DNA of 64,000 bases. Origin: Nocardia alba NBRC 108234 (GTDB taxonomy: Bacteria; Actinomycetota; Actinomycetes; Mycobacteriales; Mycobacteriaceae). Both the position numbers and the translations under genes were made by a program. Position 1 is the first letter of the stretch. Each line of letters opens with the position of its first letter. Under the pieces are notes generated by a model. The model did not search any database and had not been told where the DNA came from. It saw nothing but the letters and a program-made list of their open reading frames with translations. The stretch covers positions 1-64,000 of the forward strand of contig NZ_BDAX01000007.1 of assembly GCF_001612665.1 (NCBI RefSeq), written 5' to 3'. Of this stretch, positions 19,129 through 26,641 are shown one piece after another.

Positions 19129-20955
19129 TCAGCGCGACACCGACGATCCGTGCTCACGCAGATCAGCCGATTCCGCCGCGTCGTCCGAAATCGCACTATC
19201 GCGTTCCGCGGACACCTCGGCACCCACCGCCGCGTTCTCCTCGTCGGAAGCCGCTGCTCCCGACGCAGCCTCGACAGCGGATTCGGCCCCAGCAGCGGAT
19301 TCCGCCTCGGCGGCAGGTTCGGCCCCGGCGACGGGTTCCGCACCGGCCACGAGTTCAGCCTTGGCCACCGGTTCGGCCACAGCGACGGATTCCGTACCGG
19401 CCACGGGTTCAGCCACAGCGGCAGATTCCGTACCGGCCACCGGTTCGGCCACAGATTCCGCGCCAGCCACCGGTTCGGCCTTGGCGACGGGTTCGGCCGA
19501 GTCATTTCCGGGGGCGATATCGCTGTCCGGAGCCGTTTCGGCGGTGACGACCTCGTCGGCAGACTCCGGCAGGGTGCCCTCGGCGAGCGCGGAACGCACT
19601 GCCGCCGCGGCGGCGACCGCTTCGGCCTCGGCGGTTTCCTGCTGGTCGCCTGCTCGCTCCGCCGCGGCCTTACTGATCTCGGTCAACGCGTCGGCGGAGA
19701 TCGGCTCGGGTTCGGCCTCGGTGTCCGAAGGCGCCGGGACAGCGGCGGACGTCTCGGCCGTTACCTCCACGACCTCGATAGCCGGGTCGGCGGACACCTC
19801 GGCGACAACCTCCACGACCGCCGTCACGGAGTCGGTGTCGGCGGGTCGGGCAACGTCCTGGTCGACCGCTGTCGCCGCGTCCTCGGTAAGCGCCTGGGCC
19901 GCAGTTTCCGATACCGGGCCCTCAGCAGACGTCTGGGACACGCCCGGTGCTGCCGGATCTTCGGTGTGCGCCGGGTGCGCGGCCTCGGTGGCCGGGTCTT
20001 CGGTAGATGCCTGGGGCACAGCCGCTGTTGCCGCGTCTTCGGTAGTCGCTGGGGGCGCAGTGCCGGTTCCCGCGTCTTCGGTGGGCGCCTGGGGTGCAAG
20101 CCCCGTTGTCGCGTCTTCGATAGGCGCTTGGGGCGCTGTTGCCGCGTCATCGGCGGCAGTCTGCGAGGCTGCCGTGTCGATCGCGGCCTCCACAGCCGGG
20201 CGGACGATATCGACGAAATCCACCGCGTGGTCGTCGAACGCCTCGTACAGCGGGGATCCGTTGCCGCTGGGGGCGACCACGTCGGAGTGGGCGCCGCAGC
20301 CGTATTCGATGTGAACCACATGGCCGTCGGCGCCCATCGCGTTGCCGCAGACGCCGAAGGACTCGCGCAGCGCGCCTGCCAGCGGTAGGTAGAAGCCGCA
20401 CATACCGCAGGTGCCGGGGGCGGCCTTGGCCATCTCGGTGTCGGGGCCGAACTCGGTGAACCAGCGCTGGGCGGCGTCGGCGCGGCCTTCGAGGCTGAGC
20501 ACCTGAACGCGGCCGAGGCCGACTTCGCGCGCCACCTCGTCGATGACCGGGTCACCGGTGGCGACGTAGCCGGGGACGAGGCGGGGGTCGTCGGCGGGGG
20601 CGGCGAGCAGGTCGCCGGGGCCGAGGTCGCCGGGACGAACCCGCTGCTCCCACGGCACGAAGGCGGGGGCGATCAGGGCGTCGAGGGCCGGCAGCAACGC
20701 CGACTCGCTCACCGTGGCGTGGTCGGCACCGGGGGGCGCGGCGACCACGACTGCCCACTGCCAGCCGCGGTAGCCGGGCAGCGTCGCCTCGAACCGGTGG
20801 GTGGCCGCGGTGTCGTCCTCGGCGCTCACCCCGAGATGGGCTCCTACCCCGTCGGGCTCCAACGCGACGAGCGCACGACGTGCGACCTCGGCCGCCTCGG
20901 CCAGAACGGGACGCACGCCGGACTCCGAAACAGATACTGCGCTCACGGCATACAT
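19129..20955 (-). CDS. DUF3027 protein with long repetitive Ala/Glu/Pro tail
   Basis: A 608-residue protein. Residues 1-270 form the DUF3027 domain, with WQWAVVVAAPPGADH, LGPGDLLAAPADDPRLVPGY, and a Cys motif CGMCGFYLP plus a later CGNAMGADGHVVHIEYGCGAHSD that could bind a metal. Residues 275-600 are low-complexity: seven 13-residue units, then Val/Ser/Ala/Glu-rich sequence and many AEPVAG-like hexamers. The homologue at this place in M. tuberculosis (Rv0877) is, as I recall, only the size of the first domain. The function is unknown. Its stop overlaps the putative CTG start of the sacsin-like gene, implying coupling. It diverges from the glutaminyl cyclase with 8 bases between starts. Confidence 0.8.
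   Translation of the reverse strand: MYAVSAVSVSESGVRPVLAEAAEVARRALVALEPDGVGAHLGVSAEDDTAATHRFEATLPGYRGWQWAVVVAAPPGADHATVSESALLPALDALIAPAFVPWEQRVRPGDLGPGDLLAAPADDPRLVPGYVATGDPVIDEVAREVGLGRVQVLSLEGRADAAQRWFTEFGPDTEMAKAAPGTCGMCGFYLPLAGALRESFGVCGNAMGADGHVVHIEYGCGAHSDVVAPSGNGSPLYEAFDDHAVDFVDIVRPAVEAAIDTAASQTAADDAATAPQAPIEDATTGLAPQAPTEDAGTGTAPPATTEDAATAAVPQASTEDPATEAAHPAHTEDPAAPGVSQTSAEGPVSETAAQALTEDAATAVDQDVARPADTDSVTAVVEVVAEVSADPAIEVVEVTAETSAAVPAPSDTEAEPEPISADALTEISKAAAERAGDQQETAEAEAVAAAAAVRSALAEGTLPESADEVVTAETAPDSDIAPGNDSAEPVAKAEPVAGAESVAEPVAGTESAAVAEPVAGTESVAVAEPVAKAELVAGAEPVAGAEPAAEAESAAGAESAVEAASGAAASDEENAAVGAEVSAERDSAISDDAAESADLREHGSSVSR
19240..19500 (-). repeat. in-gene hexamer repeats (AEPVAG-like)
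   Basis: About a dozen degenerate copies of an 18-base unit coding AEPVAG, AESVAG, AELVAG and similar, inside the tail of the DUF3027 gene. Limits are approximate. Confidence 0.75.
19861..20133 (-). repeat. seven tandem 39-base units (13-residue repeats)
   Basis: Seven consecutive 13-residue units in the DUF3027 tail, with the pattern PQAxTEDAATxxA: PQAPIEDATTGLA, PQAPTEDAGTGTA, PPATTEDAATAAV, PQASTEDPATEAA, HPAHTEDPAAPGV, SQTSAEGPVSETA and AQALTEDAATAVD. The strict period without gaps suggests slippage-type expansion. Limits are approximate to a few bases. Confidence 0.85.
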
Positions 20956-20963
20956 TTTGCCGT

Positions 20964-21740
20964 ATGAAGTGCAATCGCAGTTCGTTGGCCGTCGCAGTGC
21001 TGGTCAGTGTGCTCGGCGCGGGGGCCTGTAGCGCATCGGCGGAGCCCGGACCATCGCGGTGGCGAGTCGAGGTGATCGGCTCGTCACCGCATGATCCGCA
21101 GGCTTTCACCCAGGGTCTGGAGGTGGTCGACGGCGTCCGCTACGAGAGCACCGGTATGTGGGGCGTGTCGACCGCGCGGGCCACCGATCAGCGCACGGGC
21201 ACGGAGACCGCGCGCGTCGACCTGCCCGGCCGCCTGTTCGGCGAGGGGATGACCAGGGCGGGCTCGATCGTCTGGCAGTTGACCTGGCAGGACGGTTTCG
21301 CCATCGCCCGCGACCCGGTGACTCTCGCCGAAATCGGCCGCGCCGACTATCAGGGTGAGGGCTGGGGGTTGTGCGCGCAGCCGCAGCGGCTGGTGATGAG
21401 CGACGGCACCGGCGAGCTCACCTTCCGCGACCCGGTGACGTTCGCGCAGACCGGTTCGGTGACGCTGTCGGGCTACCGCGATCCGAAGCCGAACGAATTG
21501 GACTGCGCCGAAGACGGCACGGTCTACGCGAACAACTACCCGACCGACGAGATTCTGCGCATCGATCCCCAGACCGGCCGGATTCTCGCCGTCATCGACG
21601 CGAGCGGGTTGCTCACACCCGCCGAACGCGCGAGCACCGATGTGCTCAACGGCATCGCCCACCTGCCCGGCACCGACCGCTTCCTGCTGACCGGCAAGTA
21701 CTGGCCGCGCATGTTCGAAGTGCGTTTCGTGGGGAAATAA
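20964..21740 (+). CDS. glutaminyl-peptide cyclotransferase, lipoprotein
   Basis: A 258-residue protein of the plant/bacterial-type glutaminyl cyclase (five-bladed propeller). It has a signal peptide with lipobox-like GAGAC near residue 22. The family marks are FTQGLEVVDGVRYESTGMWG, PNELDCAEDGTVYANNY, and the C-terminal VLNGIAHLPGTDRFLLTGKY-type blade. Such enzymes cyclise N-terminal glutamine of exported proteins to pyroglutamate, outside the membrane. ATG at 20964 leads directly into the signal peptide; no ribosome site is seen. A -10-like TACATT (20951-20956) seven bases upstream would give a leaderless mRNA. Confidence 0.87.
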   Translation: MKCNRSSLAVAVLVSVLGAGACSASAEPGPSRWRVEVIGSSPHDPQAFTQGLEVVDGVRYESTGMWGVSTARATDQRTGTETARVDLPGRLFGEGMTRAGSIVWQLTWQDGFAIARDPVTLAEIGRADYQGEGWGLCAQPQRLVMSDGTGELTFRDPVTFAQTGSVTLSGYRDPKPNELDCAEDGTVYANNYPTDEILRIDPQTGRILAVIDASGLLTPAERASTDVLNGIAHLPGTDRFLLTGKYWPRMFEVRFVGK

Positions 21741-21809
21741 CCCCGGTATGGCCGACATTGCCGCGGCGCGAGTGAACACGCGCCGCCTGAGTGCGACAGA
21801 ATTGGACTT

Positions 21810-23747
21810 GTGACTACGCCCCGCGATCCATCCGGTCCTGACCGTGGTCGCCGGGACGGTACCGCCGCCGACCCCCACCCCGGCTACGGGCAGTACCCGC
21901 CGCGCGCGCCGCGCAAGGTCTTCCCCCGGCCCGAACGGCCGCTGTCCCCCGAGCCGCCGACGGCCCGGTCGAGAAGCCTGTTCCGTCGCCACCGTCACGT
22001 CGACCCCGCCGCCCCCACCACACCCGTACCGAACGCGGGAACGTACTCGAAGGGCAGGCAGGTTCCGCCGTCCGAGGAGCGGGAACGCCCGGTACCGCGG
22101 CGCGACGCGCCCACCGAGTCACGAGACCGAGCCGTTTCGCCTGCCGACGATCGCGCCCCTGTCACCCCCCGCGACGAGCAGCGGCGGCCCAACTCGGCGC
22201 GTGCCGAGCCCGAGTGGTCGGCCCCGCACCGCCCACCGCCCGACGACGGCTTCGGCCCCGACGGCACCCGCCCCTTCCCGAGCGGCGAAGACCCGGTGGA
22301 CGACCAGCCCCACCAGCGTGTCCCTCGCAAGCTCACCGTCACCCGCGTCGCCGCCATGCGCAGTCGCGAACTCACCGAACGCGGCATCGCCACCTTTCAG
22401 CGCGCCGCCAAGGCCGATGGCGCCGACCAGTCCGGTCTGACCGCGCTCACCTACGCCACCATGGCGAACTTCGCGCTCGACGCCGCGATCGCCGTCGCCC
22501 TGGCCAACACCCTGTTCTTCGCCAGCGCCACCGCCGAGTCCAAAACCAAGGTGGCGCTGTACCTACTCATCACCATCGCGCCGTTCGCGCTGATCGCGCC
22601 GCTGATCGGCCCGCTGCTGGATCGGTTGCAACGCGGGCGCAGGCTGGCGCTGGCGACGACCTTCGGGCTGCGCGCGGGCTTCGCGCTGCTGTTGATCTTC
22701 AACATCGACACCTGGGGCCTGTATCCGCTGGCCCTGTGCATGATGGTCGGCTCGAAATCCTTCGCGGTACTCAAGAGCGCGGTGACCCCGCGCGTGCTGC
22801 CACCGGATATCGACCTGGTCCGCACCAATTCCCGGCTGACCGTATTCGGCCTGGTCGGCGGCACTCTCGGCGCGGGCGCGCTGGCCGCGCTCGCCGCCCT
22901 GATCGCCGGTTCCACCGGTGCGCTGATCTTCGCCACCGGCATCGCGATCACGGGCGCGTATCGGAGCCTGCGCATCCCGCGCTGGGTCGAGGTGACCGAG
23001 GGCGAGGTCCCCGCGACGCTGACCTATCACGGCCCCGACGCCAACACCGAGGTTATCGAACGCGGTCAGCCGTCCTCGGTGCCGCCACGGAAACGACGGC
23101 AGCCACTGGGCCGAGCCGTGGTCACCGGCCTGTGGGGCAACAGTTCGATCCGCGTGCTCACCGGCTTTCTCACCTTCTACATCGCCTTCGTCGCCAAAGG
23201 CTCGGGCGGTAGTCCCACCGAGCAGGCGGCGATGCTGGGCCTCGTCGGCGCGGCGGCGGGGCTGGGTAATTTCGGCGGCAACGCGACCGGCGCAAGACTG
23301 CAACTGGGCAGGCCGTCGCCGGTGGTTCTCGGCTGCACCGGCGCGTGCGCGGTGGTGGCGCTGTTCGCCGCGTTCACCGGGAATCTGTTCGGCGCCGCCG
23401 TCGCCGCGCTGGTGGCCTCGGCGGCGAGCGCGCTCGCGAAGGTGTCCCTCGACGCCGCCATTCAGGACGACCTCCCGCCGGAGTCGATCGCGTCCGGATT
23501 CGGCCGTTCGGAGACCGTGCTGCAACTGAGCTGGGTCGTGGGCGGGGCGGCCGGTGTGTTGATGCCGATCGAGTACTGGAAGGGTTTCGCCTTGATCAGC
23601 GTGATCCTGCTGGCCGGACTGCTCCAGACGTTCGTCAGCTATACCGGGCACTCACTGCTGCCGGGCCTTGGTGGCAATCGCCCCCAGCACGTCGAGCAGG
23701 AAGTGCCGAGCACCCATCCGAGAGGTACAGGAGACCCCACCTGGTGA
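21810..23747 (+). CDS. MFS-type membrane protein with long disordered N-terminus (Rv0876c homologue)
   Basis: A 645-residue protein. Residues 1-185 are hydrophilic, Pro/Arg-rich and likely disordered in the cytoplasm; about 12 membrane helices follow (about 205-610). Transport motifs are loosely MFS-like (PLLDRLQRGRRLALATTFG between helices 2 and 3). Substrate unknown. In M. tuberculosis Rv0876c and Rv0875c form the same pair. GTG at 21810 is the start. The stop TGA overlaps the GTG of the next gene by four bases (GTGA at 23744-23747), implying translational coupling. Confidence 0.85.
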   Translation: MTTPRDPSGPDRGRRDGTAADPHPGYGQYPPRAPRKVFPRPERPLSPEPPTARSRSLFRRHRHVDPAAPTTPVPNAGTYSKGRQVPPSEERERPVPRRDAPTESRDRAVSPADDRAPVTPRDEQRRPNSARAEPEWSAPHRPPPDDGFGPDGTRPFPSGEDPVDDQPHQRVPRKLTVTRVAAMRSRELTERGIATFQRAAKADGADQSGLTALTYATMANFALDAAIAVALANTLFFASATAESKTKVALYLLITIAPFALIAPLIGPLLDRLQRGRRLALATTFGLRAGFALLLIFNIDTWGLYPLALCMMVGSKSFAVLKSAVTPRVLPPDIDLVRTNSRLTVFGLVGGTLGAGALAALAALIAGSTGALIFATGIAITGAYRSLRIPRWVEVTEGEVPATLTYHGPDANTEVIERGQPSSVPPRKRRQPLGRAVVTGLWGNSSIRVLTGFLTFYIAFVAKGSGGSPTEQAAMLGLVGAAAGLGNFGGNATGARLQLGRPSPVVLGCTGACAVVALFAAFTGNLFGAAVAALVASAASALAKVSLDAAIQDDLPPESIASGFGRSETVLQLSWVVGGAAGVLMPIEYWKGFALISVILLAGLLQTFVSYTGHSLLPGLGGNRPQHVEQEVPSTHPRGTGDPTW

Positions 23748-24265
23748 GCAAGCTCAACGCTCGAACGATCGTCGCGCTGGTCGCGGCCGGACTGTTCGCC
23801 GTCGTCCTGGTGACCGCAGGGCTGGTCGCGCTGGCGGTGTCGAAGGCACCGGCGCACCACCCGAAGCTCACCGCGTACGCGCACGGTACGACCATCACCG
23901 TCGACCCGTTCATGTACTGCACCGTCAAGATGCAGGATTGCCAGTACGGCGAGACCGCGCCGCTGGTCGTCCCCTCCGGCGAACCCGTCCAGCTCTCGCT
24001 GCCCGACGCGGTAGCCGAATCACCCTGGCTCATCCAACTGATCTACCAACGCCCCAGCGGCGAACAGGTGGACCGGGTACTCAGCTTCGCCGACTACCCC
24101 GAACGCGCCAGGGCACTCACCATCGATTCCGAGCCCGAGCCCGGACTACGCCTGATCGGCATCGAGGTACAGCTACCGATCCTGGCCCGCGATATCGCCA
24201 CCGGCCGCGAAACCTACATCCCCCACGCCGCCTGGTCGATCGTCACACCGGAGCCCCAGGACTAG
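23744..24265 (+). CDS. membrane-anchored DUF2771 protein (Rv0875c homologue)
   Basis: A 173-residue protein with one N-terminal membrane helix (about 9-33) and an extracellular beta-rich domain that has a Cys pair (MYCTVKMQDCQYG) near residue 65. It is coupled to the upstream MFS gene by a GTGA overlap, with AGGAGA about 12 bases before the GTG. The matched pair in mycobacteria is a membrane transporter-like protein and a small exported partner. I infer that the two work together, but the role is unknown. Confidence 0.8.
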   Translation: MSKLNARTIVALVAAGLFAVVLVTAGLVALAVSKAPAHHPKLTAYAHGTTITVDPFMYCTVKMQDCQYGETAPLVVPSGEPVQLSLPDAVAESPWLIQLIYQRPSGEQVDRVLSFADYPERARALTIDSEPEPGLRLIGIEVQLPILARDIATGRETYIPHAAWSIVTPEPQD

Positions 24266-24283
24266 CCCGCACCCCCCAAAAAA

Positions 24284-24320
24284 GAGCTCGGCCACGAAGC
24301 AACACTTCGCGGCCGAGCTC
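24284..24320 (-). terminator. bidirectional hairpin terminator
   Basis: A 10-bp stem (GAGCTCGGCC 24284-24293 with GGCCGAGCTC 24311-24320) continued by CGAAG/CTTCG inside. An A-run (24278-24283) on its left becomes a U-run on the minus strand, so it best ends the cold-shock transcript; it also lies right after the DUF2771 gene. Confidence 0.75.
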
Positions 24321-24363
24321 ACAAAGCAAACCCAACACCGAACCCCCGACCCCTAGGGAGGGG

Positions 24364-24493
24364 CCGGCCGCGCAGCGGCCGGGTTCGCGGCCGTCCCGTC
24401 GATCAGGTGCCGGTGCGTAGGCGACGAAGGAGCAAGCACCGGCGCCTGATCGACGGGACCGCAGGGGCCGCGAACCCGAGCGCGCCAGCGCTC
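24364..24493. repeat. cluster of three palindromes, large central cruciform
   Basis: A central inverted repeat has a left arm at 24381-24416 and a right arm at 24436-24477, with a 19-base loop. The arms match except for one base and a six-base insertion in the right arm near its outer GGCC block. It is flanked by smaller hairpins at 24364-24382 (CCGGCCGC / GCGGCCGG) and 24478-24493 (GAGCGC / GCGCTC). The loop reads GTAGGCGACGAAGGAGCAA. A second element with the same plan lies at 34326-34413. There is no gene; it may be a terminator array or a palindromic repeat element. Confidence 0.7.
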
Positions 24494-24500
24494 CAAAAAC

Positions 24501-24926
24501 TCAGTGATCGAGTTCGCGGGCTACCGCTCGGACTACCTCGGAGATGCGCTGGGACATCTTGCGATCCGGGTACTTGCCCCGTCGCAGGTCCGGCTGCACC
24601 GTGCTCTCGAGCAGCGTGATCATGTCCTCGACCAAGCCGTGCAGTTCGTCGGGCGACTTGCGCGGCCCGGCGTCCTTGCGCGCGGGCGCCTGCCCACGGT
24701 CACGCTCGCGGGCGACGGTCGGCGGCGCTTCCAGGACGGTCACGCTGAGCGCCTGCGGCCCGCGGCGGCCGGCGGCCATGCCGAATTCGACACGCTGTCC
24801 GGGCTTGAGTCCCTCGACGCCCTCGGGCAGCGCGGACGAGCGGACATAGACGTCCTCGCCCTCGTCTTGAGACAGGAAGCCGAAGCCCTTCTCGACGTCG
24901 TACCACTTCACCCGGCCGGTCGGCAC
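24501..24926 (-). CDS. cold-shock domain protein with helical extension (CspB/Rv0871-like)
   Basis: A 141-residue protein. The N-terminal cold-shock domain (1-67) shows [15 protein letters not shown] with the RNP1 motif KGFGFL and RNP2-type DVYVRSSAL; it binds single-stranded nucleic acids. A linker and a conserved helical tail follow ([39 protein letters not shown]). The tail is the mark of the Rv0871 type rather than the 67-residue CspA type. GTG at 24926 (start PTGRVKW) is chosen by family length; a GTG three codons upstream is also possible. Confidence 0.87.
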   Translation of the reverse strand: MPTGRVKWYDVEKGFGFLSQDEGEDVYVRSSALPEGVEGLKPGQRVEFGMAAGRRGPQALSVTVLEAPPTVARERDRGQAPARKDAGPRKSPDELHGLVEDMITLLESTVQPDLRRGKYPDRKMSQRISEVVRAVARELDH

Positions 24927-25088
24927 TGCGCTCACCCGTTCATCATTCGGTACCCGAACCCTTGTGGCCCGGGTTACACAACTTTGCTTGTCGCGAAAAG
25001 AACGCGCCCCCCAACAAGGCGGGACGCGATGTGGTGCGAGTCTACCCCGGTGGCTATATCGCGAGCACATCAGTTTTACGGTTCATCG

Positions 25089-25325
25089 GTGACGAACTCA
25101 CCAGATCCGGCCTCGCCCGGTCCGCGACGCTCCGGCGATCGCCTGCTGCACGTGGCCCTCGCCCTGTTCGGTATCGGGATTCTGGCGGTGATCGGGATCT
25201 TCTTGACGCCGATCGTGTCCGACAGCGAGCCGGGGCTGTGGCTCTATTGCCTGGCGATGCTCGCACCGGTCGGGTTCCTGCTCGCGCTGGTTTTCGCGTT
25301 GTGGTCGGGCCGACGCGTGCGTTGA
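25089..25325 (+). CDS. small membrane protein
   Basis: A 78-residue protein with two membrane helices (about 20-41 and 50-72) and a Pro/Ser-rich N-terminus (TNSPDPASPGPRRSGDR). The frame starts at GTG 25089. It resembles in form the membrane protein Rv0870c that sits at this place in M. tuberculosis, but is shorter. No function can be inferred. It precedes the rpf control region and diverges from the cold-shock gene. Confidence 0.65.
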   Translation: MTNSPDPASPGPRRSGDRLLHVALALFGIGILAVIGIFLTPIVSDSEPGLWLYCLAMLAPVGFLLALVFALWSGRRVR

Positions 25326-25366
25326 TGCATCAACGGAGTACCCATTGAATCCCATCCGCTCAAACA

Positions 25367-25382
25367 TGTGACCTTCGTCACA
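25367..25382. promoter_or_regulatory. perfect CRP (cAMP receptor protein) site upstream of rpf
   Basis: TGTGACCTTCGTCACA is an exact TGTGA-N6-TCACA palindrome, 314 bases before the rpf start codon. CRP (Rv3676) is known to control rpfA in M. tuberculosis, and GlxR controls rpf genes in corynebacteria; the site here fits that precedent. Confidence 0.75.
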
Positions 25383-25499
25383 TAACGGTCCGGTCACGAA
25401 GTGAGCGCACAGCTGCGGCGTACCGGTGGCACCGCGACTACCTGCGCGGACATCAGGGATCACCCTGAGACGACCCCGAGACCCGTCGGGACCCGCCGG

Positions 25500-25690
25500 T
25501 TACCAAATAGTGACATTCGACGCCGACCGTCGTACCGTTTCTCTCAGCCGGGGTAACCCCCGGAACCACCGGCCCGTCGCACCGAACCTCACCCCGCGGG
25601 TACCGGACCCCGATTGGAAACACGGGATGAGGGCGGACCGGGAGACCTCTCGATCCGGGCCACATGCAGGTGCGAACGAGAGGAAGAAAC
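25500..25690 (+). promoter_or_regulatory. structured rpf leader, possibly a c-di-AMP (ydaO) riboswitch
   Basis: The region between the CRP site and the rpf start is about 300 bases without a gene, and is rich in GGGG/CCCC blocks that can pair. The last part can fold CCTCTCG (25646-25652) on CGAGAGG (25677-25683), which covers the ribosome site GAGAGGAAG. Actinobacterial rpf genes are known to carry ydaO-type c-di-AMP riboswitches here. I do not see the canonical core (GGGGTGAATC, CAGCTAACC) verbatim, so this may be a diverged form or another structured leader. Limits are approximate. Confidence 0.5.
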
Positions 25691-25695
25691 CCGAT

Positions 25696-26304
25696 ATGAG
25701 TGGACGCCACCGCAAGCCGACTTCCACCGGGCGCACCGCTGCCAAGGTCGCCGTCACCGGCGCGATCTTCGGCACCGCAGCCGCTGCCCTCGCAGGAAAC
25801 GCCAGCGCGGCCCCTGACTCCGACTGGGATCGCCTCGCACAGTGTGAAGCCGGCGGCAACTGGGGTATCAACACCGGCAACGGTTTCCAGGGTGGGCTGC
25901 AGTTCTCGCCCTCAACCTGGACCGCACACGGTGGTGGCGAGTACGCCGCCTCCGCAAACCAGGCCAGCCGCGAACAGCAGATCGTGGTCGCCGAGAAGGT
26001 TCTCGCTTCCCAGGGTTGGGGCGCTTGGCCCTCCTGCTCCTCGAAGCTGGGTCTGAGCAGCGGACCGTCCGAGCGTGTCGCTCCCTCGACGCCGAGCTGG
26101 GCCCCGCAGGTCAACGTGCCGCAGGTCCAGGATCCGAGCCAGGAAGTGTTCTCGGCCGTCGACCGCGCACTCACCGTCGTGCAGCAGCAGGGCATCGCCG
26201 TGCCGCAGCAGGCTCTCGACTTCGTCAACTCCGCCAAGGGTGCCCCGCTGGACCCGGCCGTGATCGACTTCTTCCAGGCGAACAAGGGTCTGTTGCCCTC
26301 CTGA
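25696..26304 (+). CDS. rpfA: resuscitation-promoting factor (muralytic transglycosylase)
   Basis: A 202-residue secreted protein. A signal peptide (1-39, ending GNASAA) precedes the compact Rpf domain, [20 protein letters not shown], with catalytic Glu51 after Cys50, then [10 protein letters not shown]. The domain cuts peptidoglycan glycan strands and wakes dormant cells. The C-terminal part (about 118-202) is a helical region ending [23 protein letters not shown] lies 9-10 bases before ATG 25696. The upstream CRP site and long leader mark it as the most tightly controlled gene of this part of the window. A strong terminator follows. Confidence 0.92.
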   Translation: MSGRHRKPTSTGRTAAKVAVTGAIFGTAAAALAGNASAAPDSDWDRLAQCEAGGNWGINTGNGFQGGLQFSPSTWTAHGGGEYAASANQASREQQIVVAEKVLASQGWGAWPSCSSKLGLSSGPSERVAPSTPSWAPQVNVPQVQDPSQEVFSAVDRALTVVQQQGIAVPQQALDFVNSAKGAPLDPAVIDFFQANKGLLPS

Positions 26305-26320
26305 TCGCCCACTGACACAA

Positions 26321-26361
26321 CAAGAGCCCGCATCCTCGAGGATGCGGGCTCTTGTCTTTCT
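26321..26361 (+). terminator. perfect hairpin terminator after rpf
   Basis: A 34-base perfect palindrome (26321-26354), CAAGAGCCCGCATCCTC followed by its complement, then TCTTTCT. It starts 17 bases after the rpf stop and also faces the end of the next minus-strand gene. Confidence 0.9.
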
Positions 26362-26369
26362 CGTCCGAA

Positions 26370-26561
26370 CTACACCCGGTTGATGGTGGTCTGGGGGTGC
26401 ACGTACGGCAGCGTCGCGGCCGGGACGGGAAACTCGGTGTCCTCGCCGAAAGGCGAGAGATTACCGGCGCGGGTCGACGACAGTTCGGTCACGGCGTGCT
26501 CGCCGTCGGCCACCTCGGGCCAGCCGTTGTCGACGTAGGGTTTCTTCGATTTGTTCACCAC
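26370..26561 (-). CDS. small conserved hypothetical protein
   Basis: A 63-residue soluble protein (VNKSKKPYVDNGWPEVADGE, then AVTELSSTRAGNLSPFGEDT). It begins with a GTG at 26561, a second GTG following, and lacks a clear ribosome site. A small gene, Rv0863, occupies the same place beside the helicase-like gene in M. tuberculosis, which supports it as real. The start is divergent from that helicase-like gene 80 bases away. No function is known. Confidence 0.6.
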   Translation of the reverse strand: MVNKSKKPYVDNGWPEVADGEHAVTELSSTRAGNLSPFGEDTEFPVPAATLPYVHPQTTINRV

Positions 26562-26641
26562 CGGCTCATTCTGGCATACGGATGATCTCGCGCCCCGCGC
26601 TCAGTCCGGATCGAAGTGGCCGAGAACTGTAGGCTCGATCG

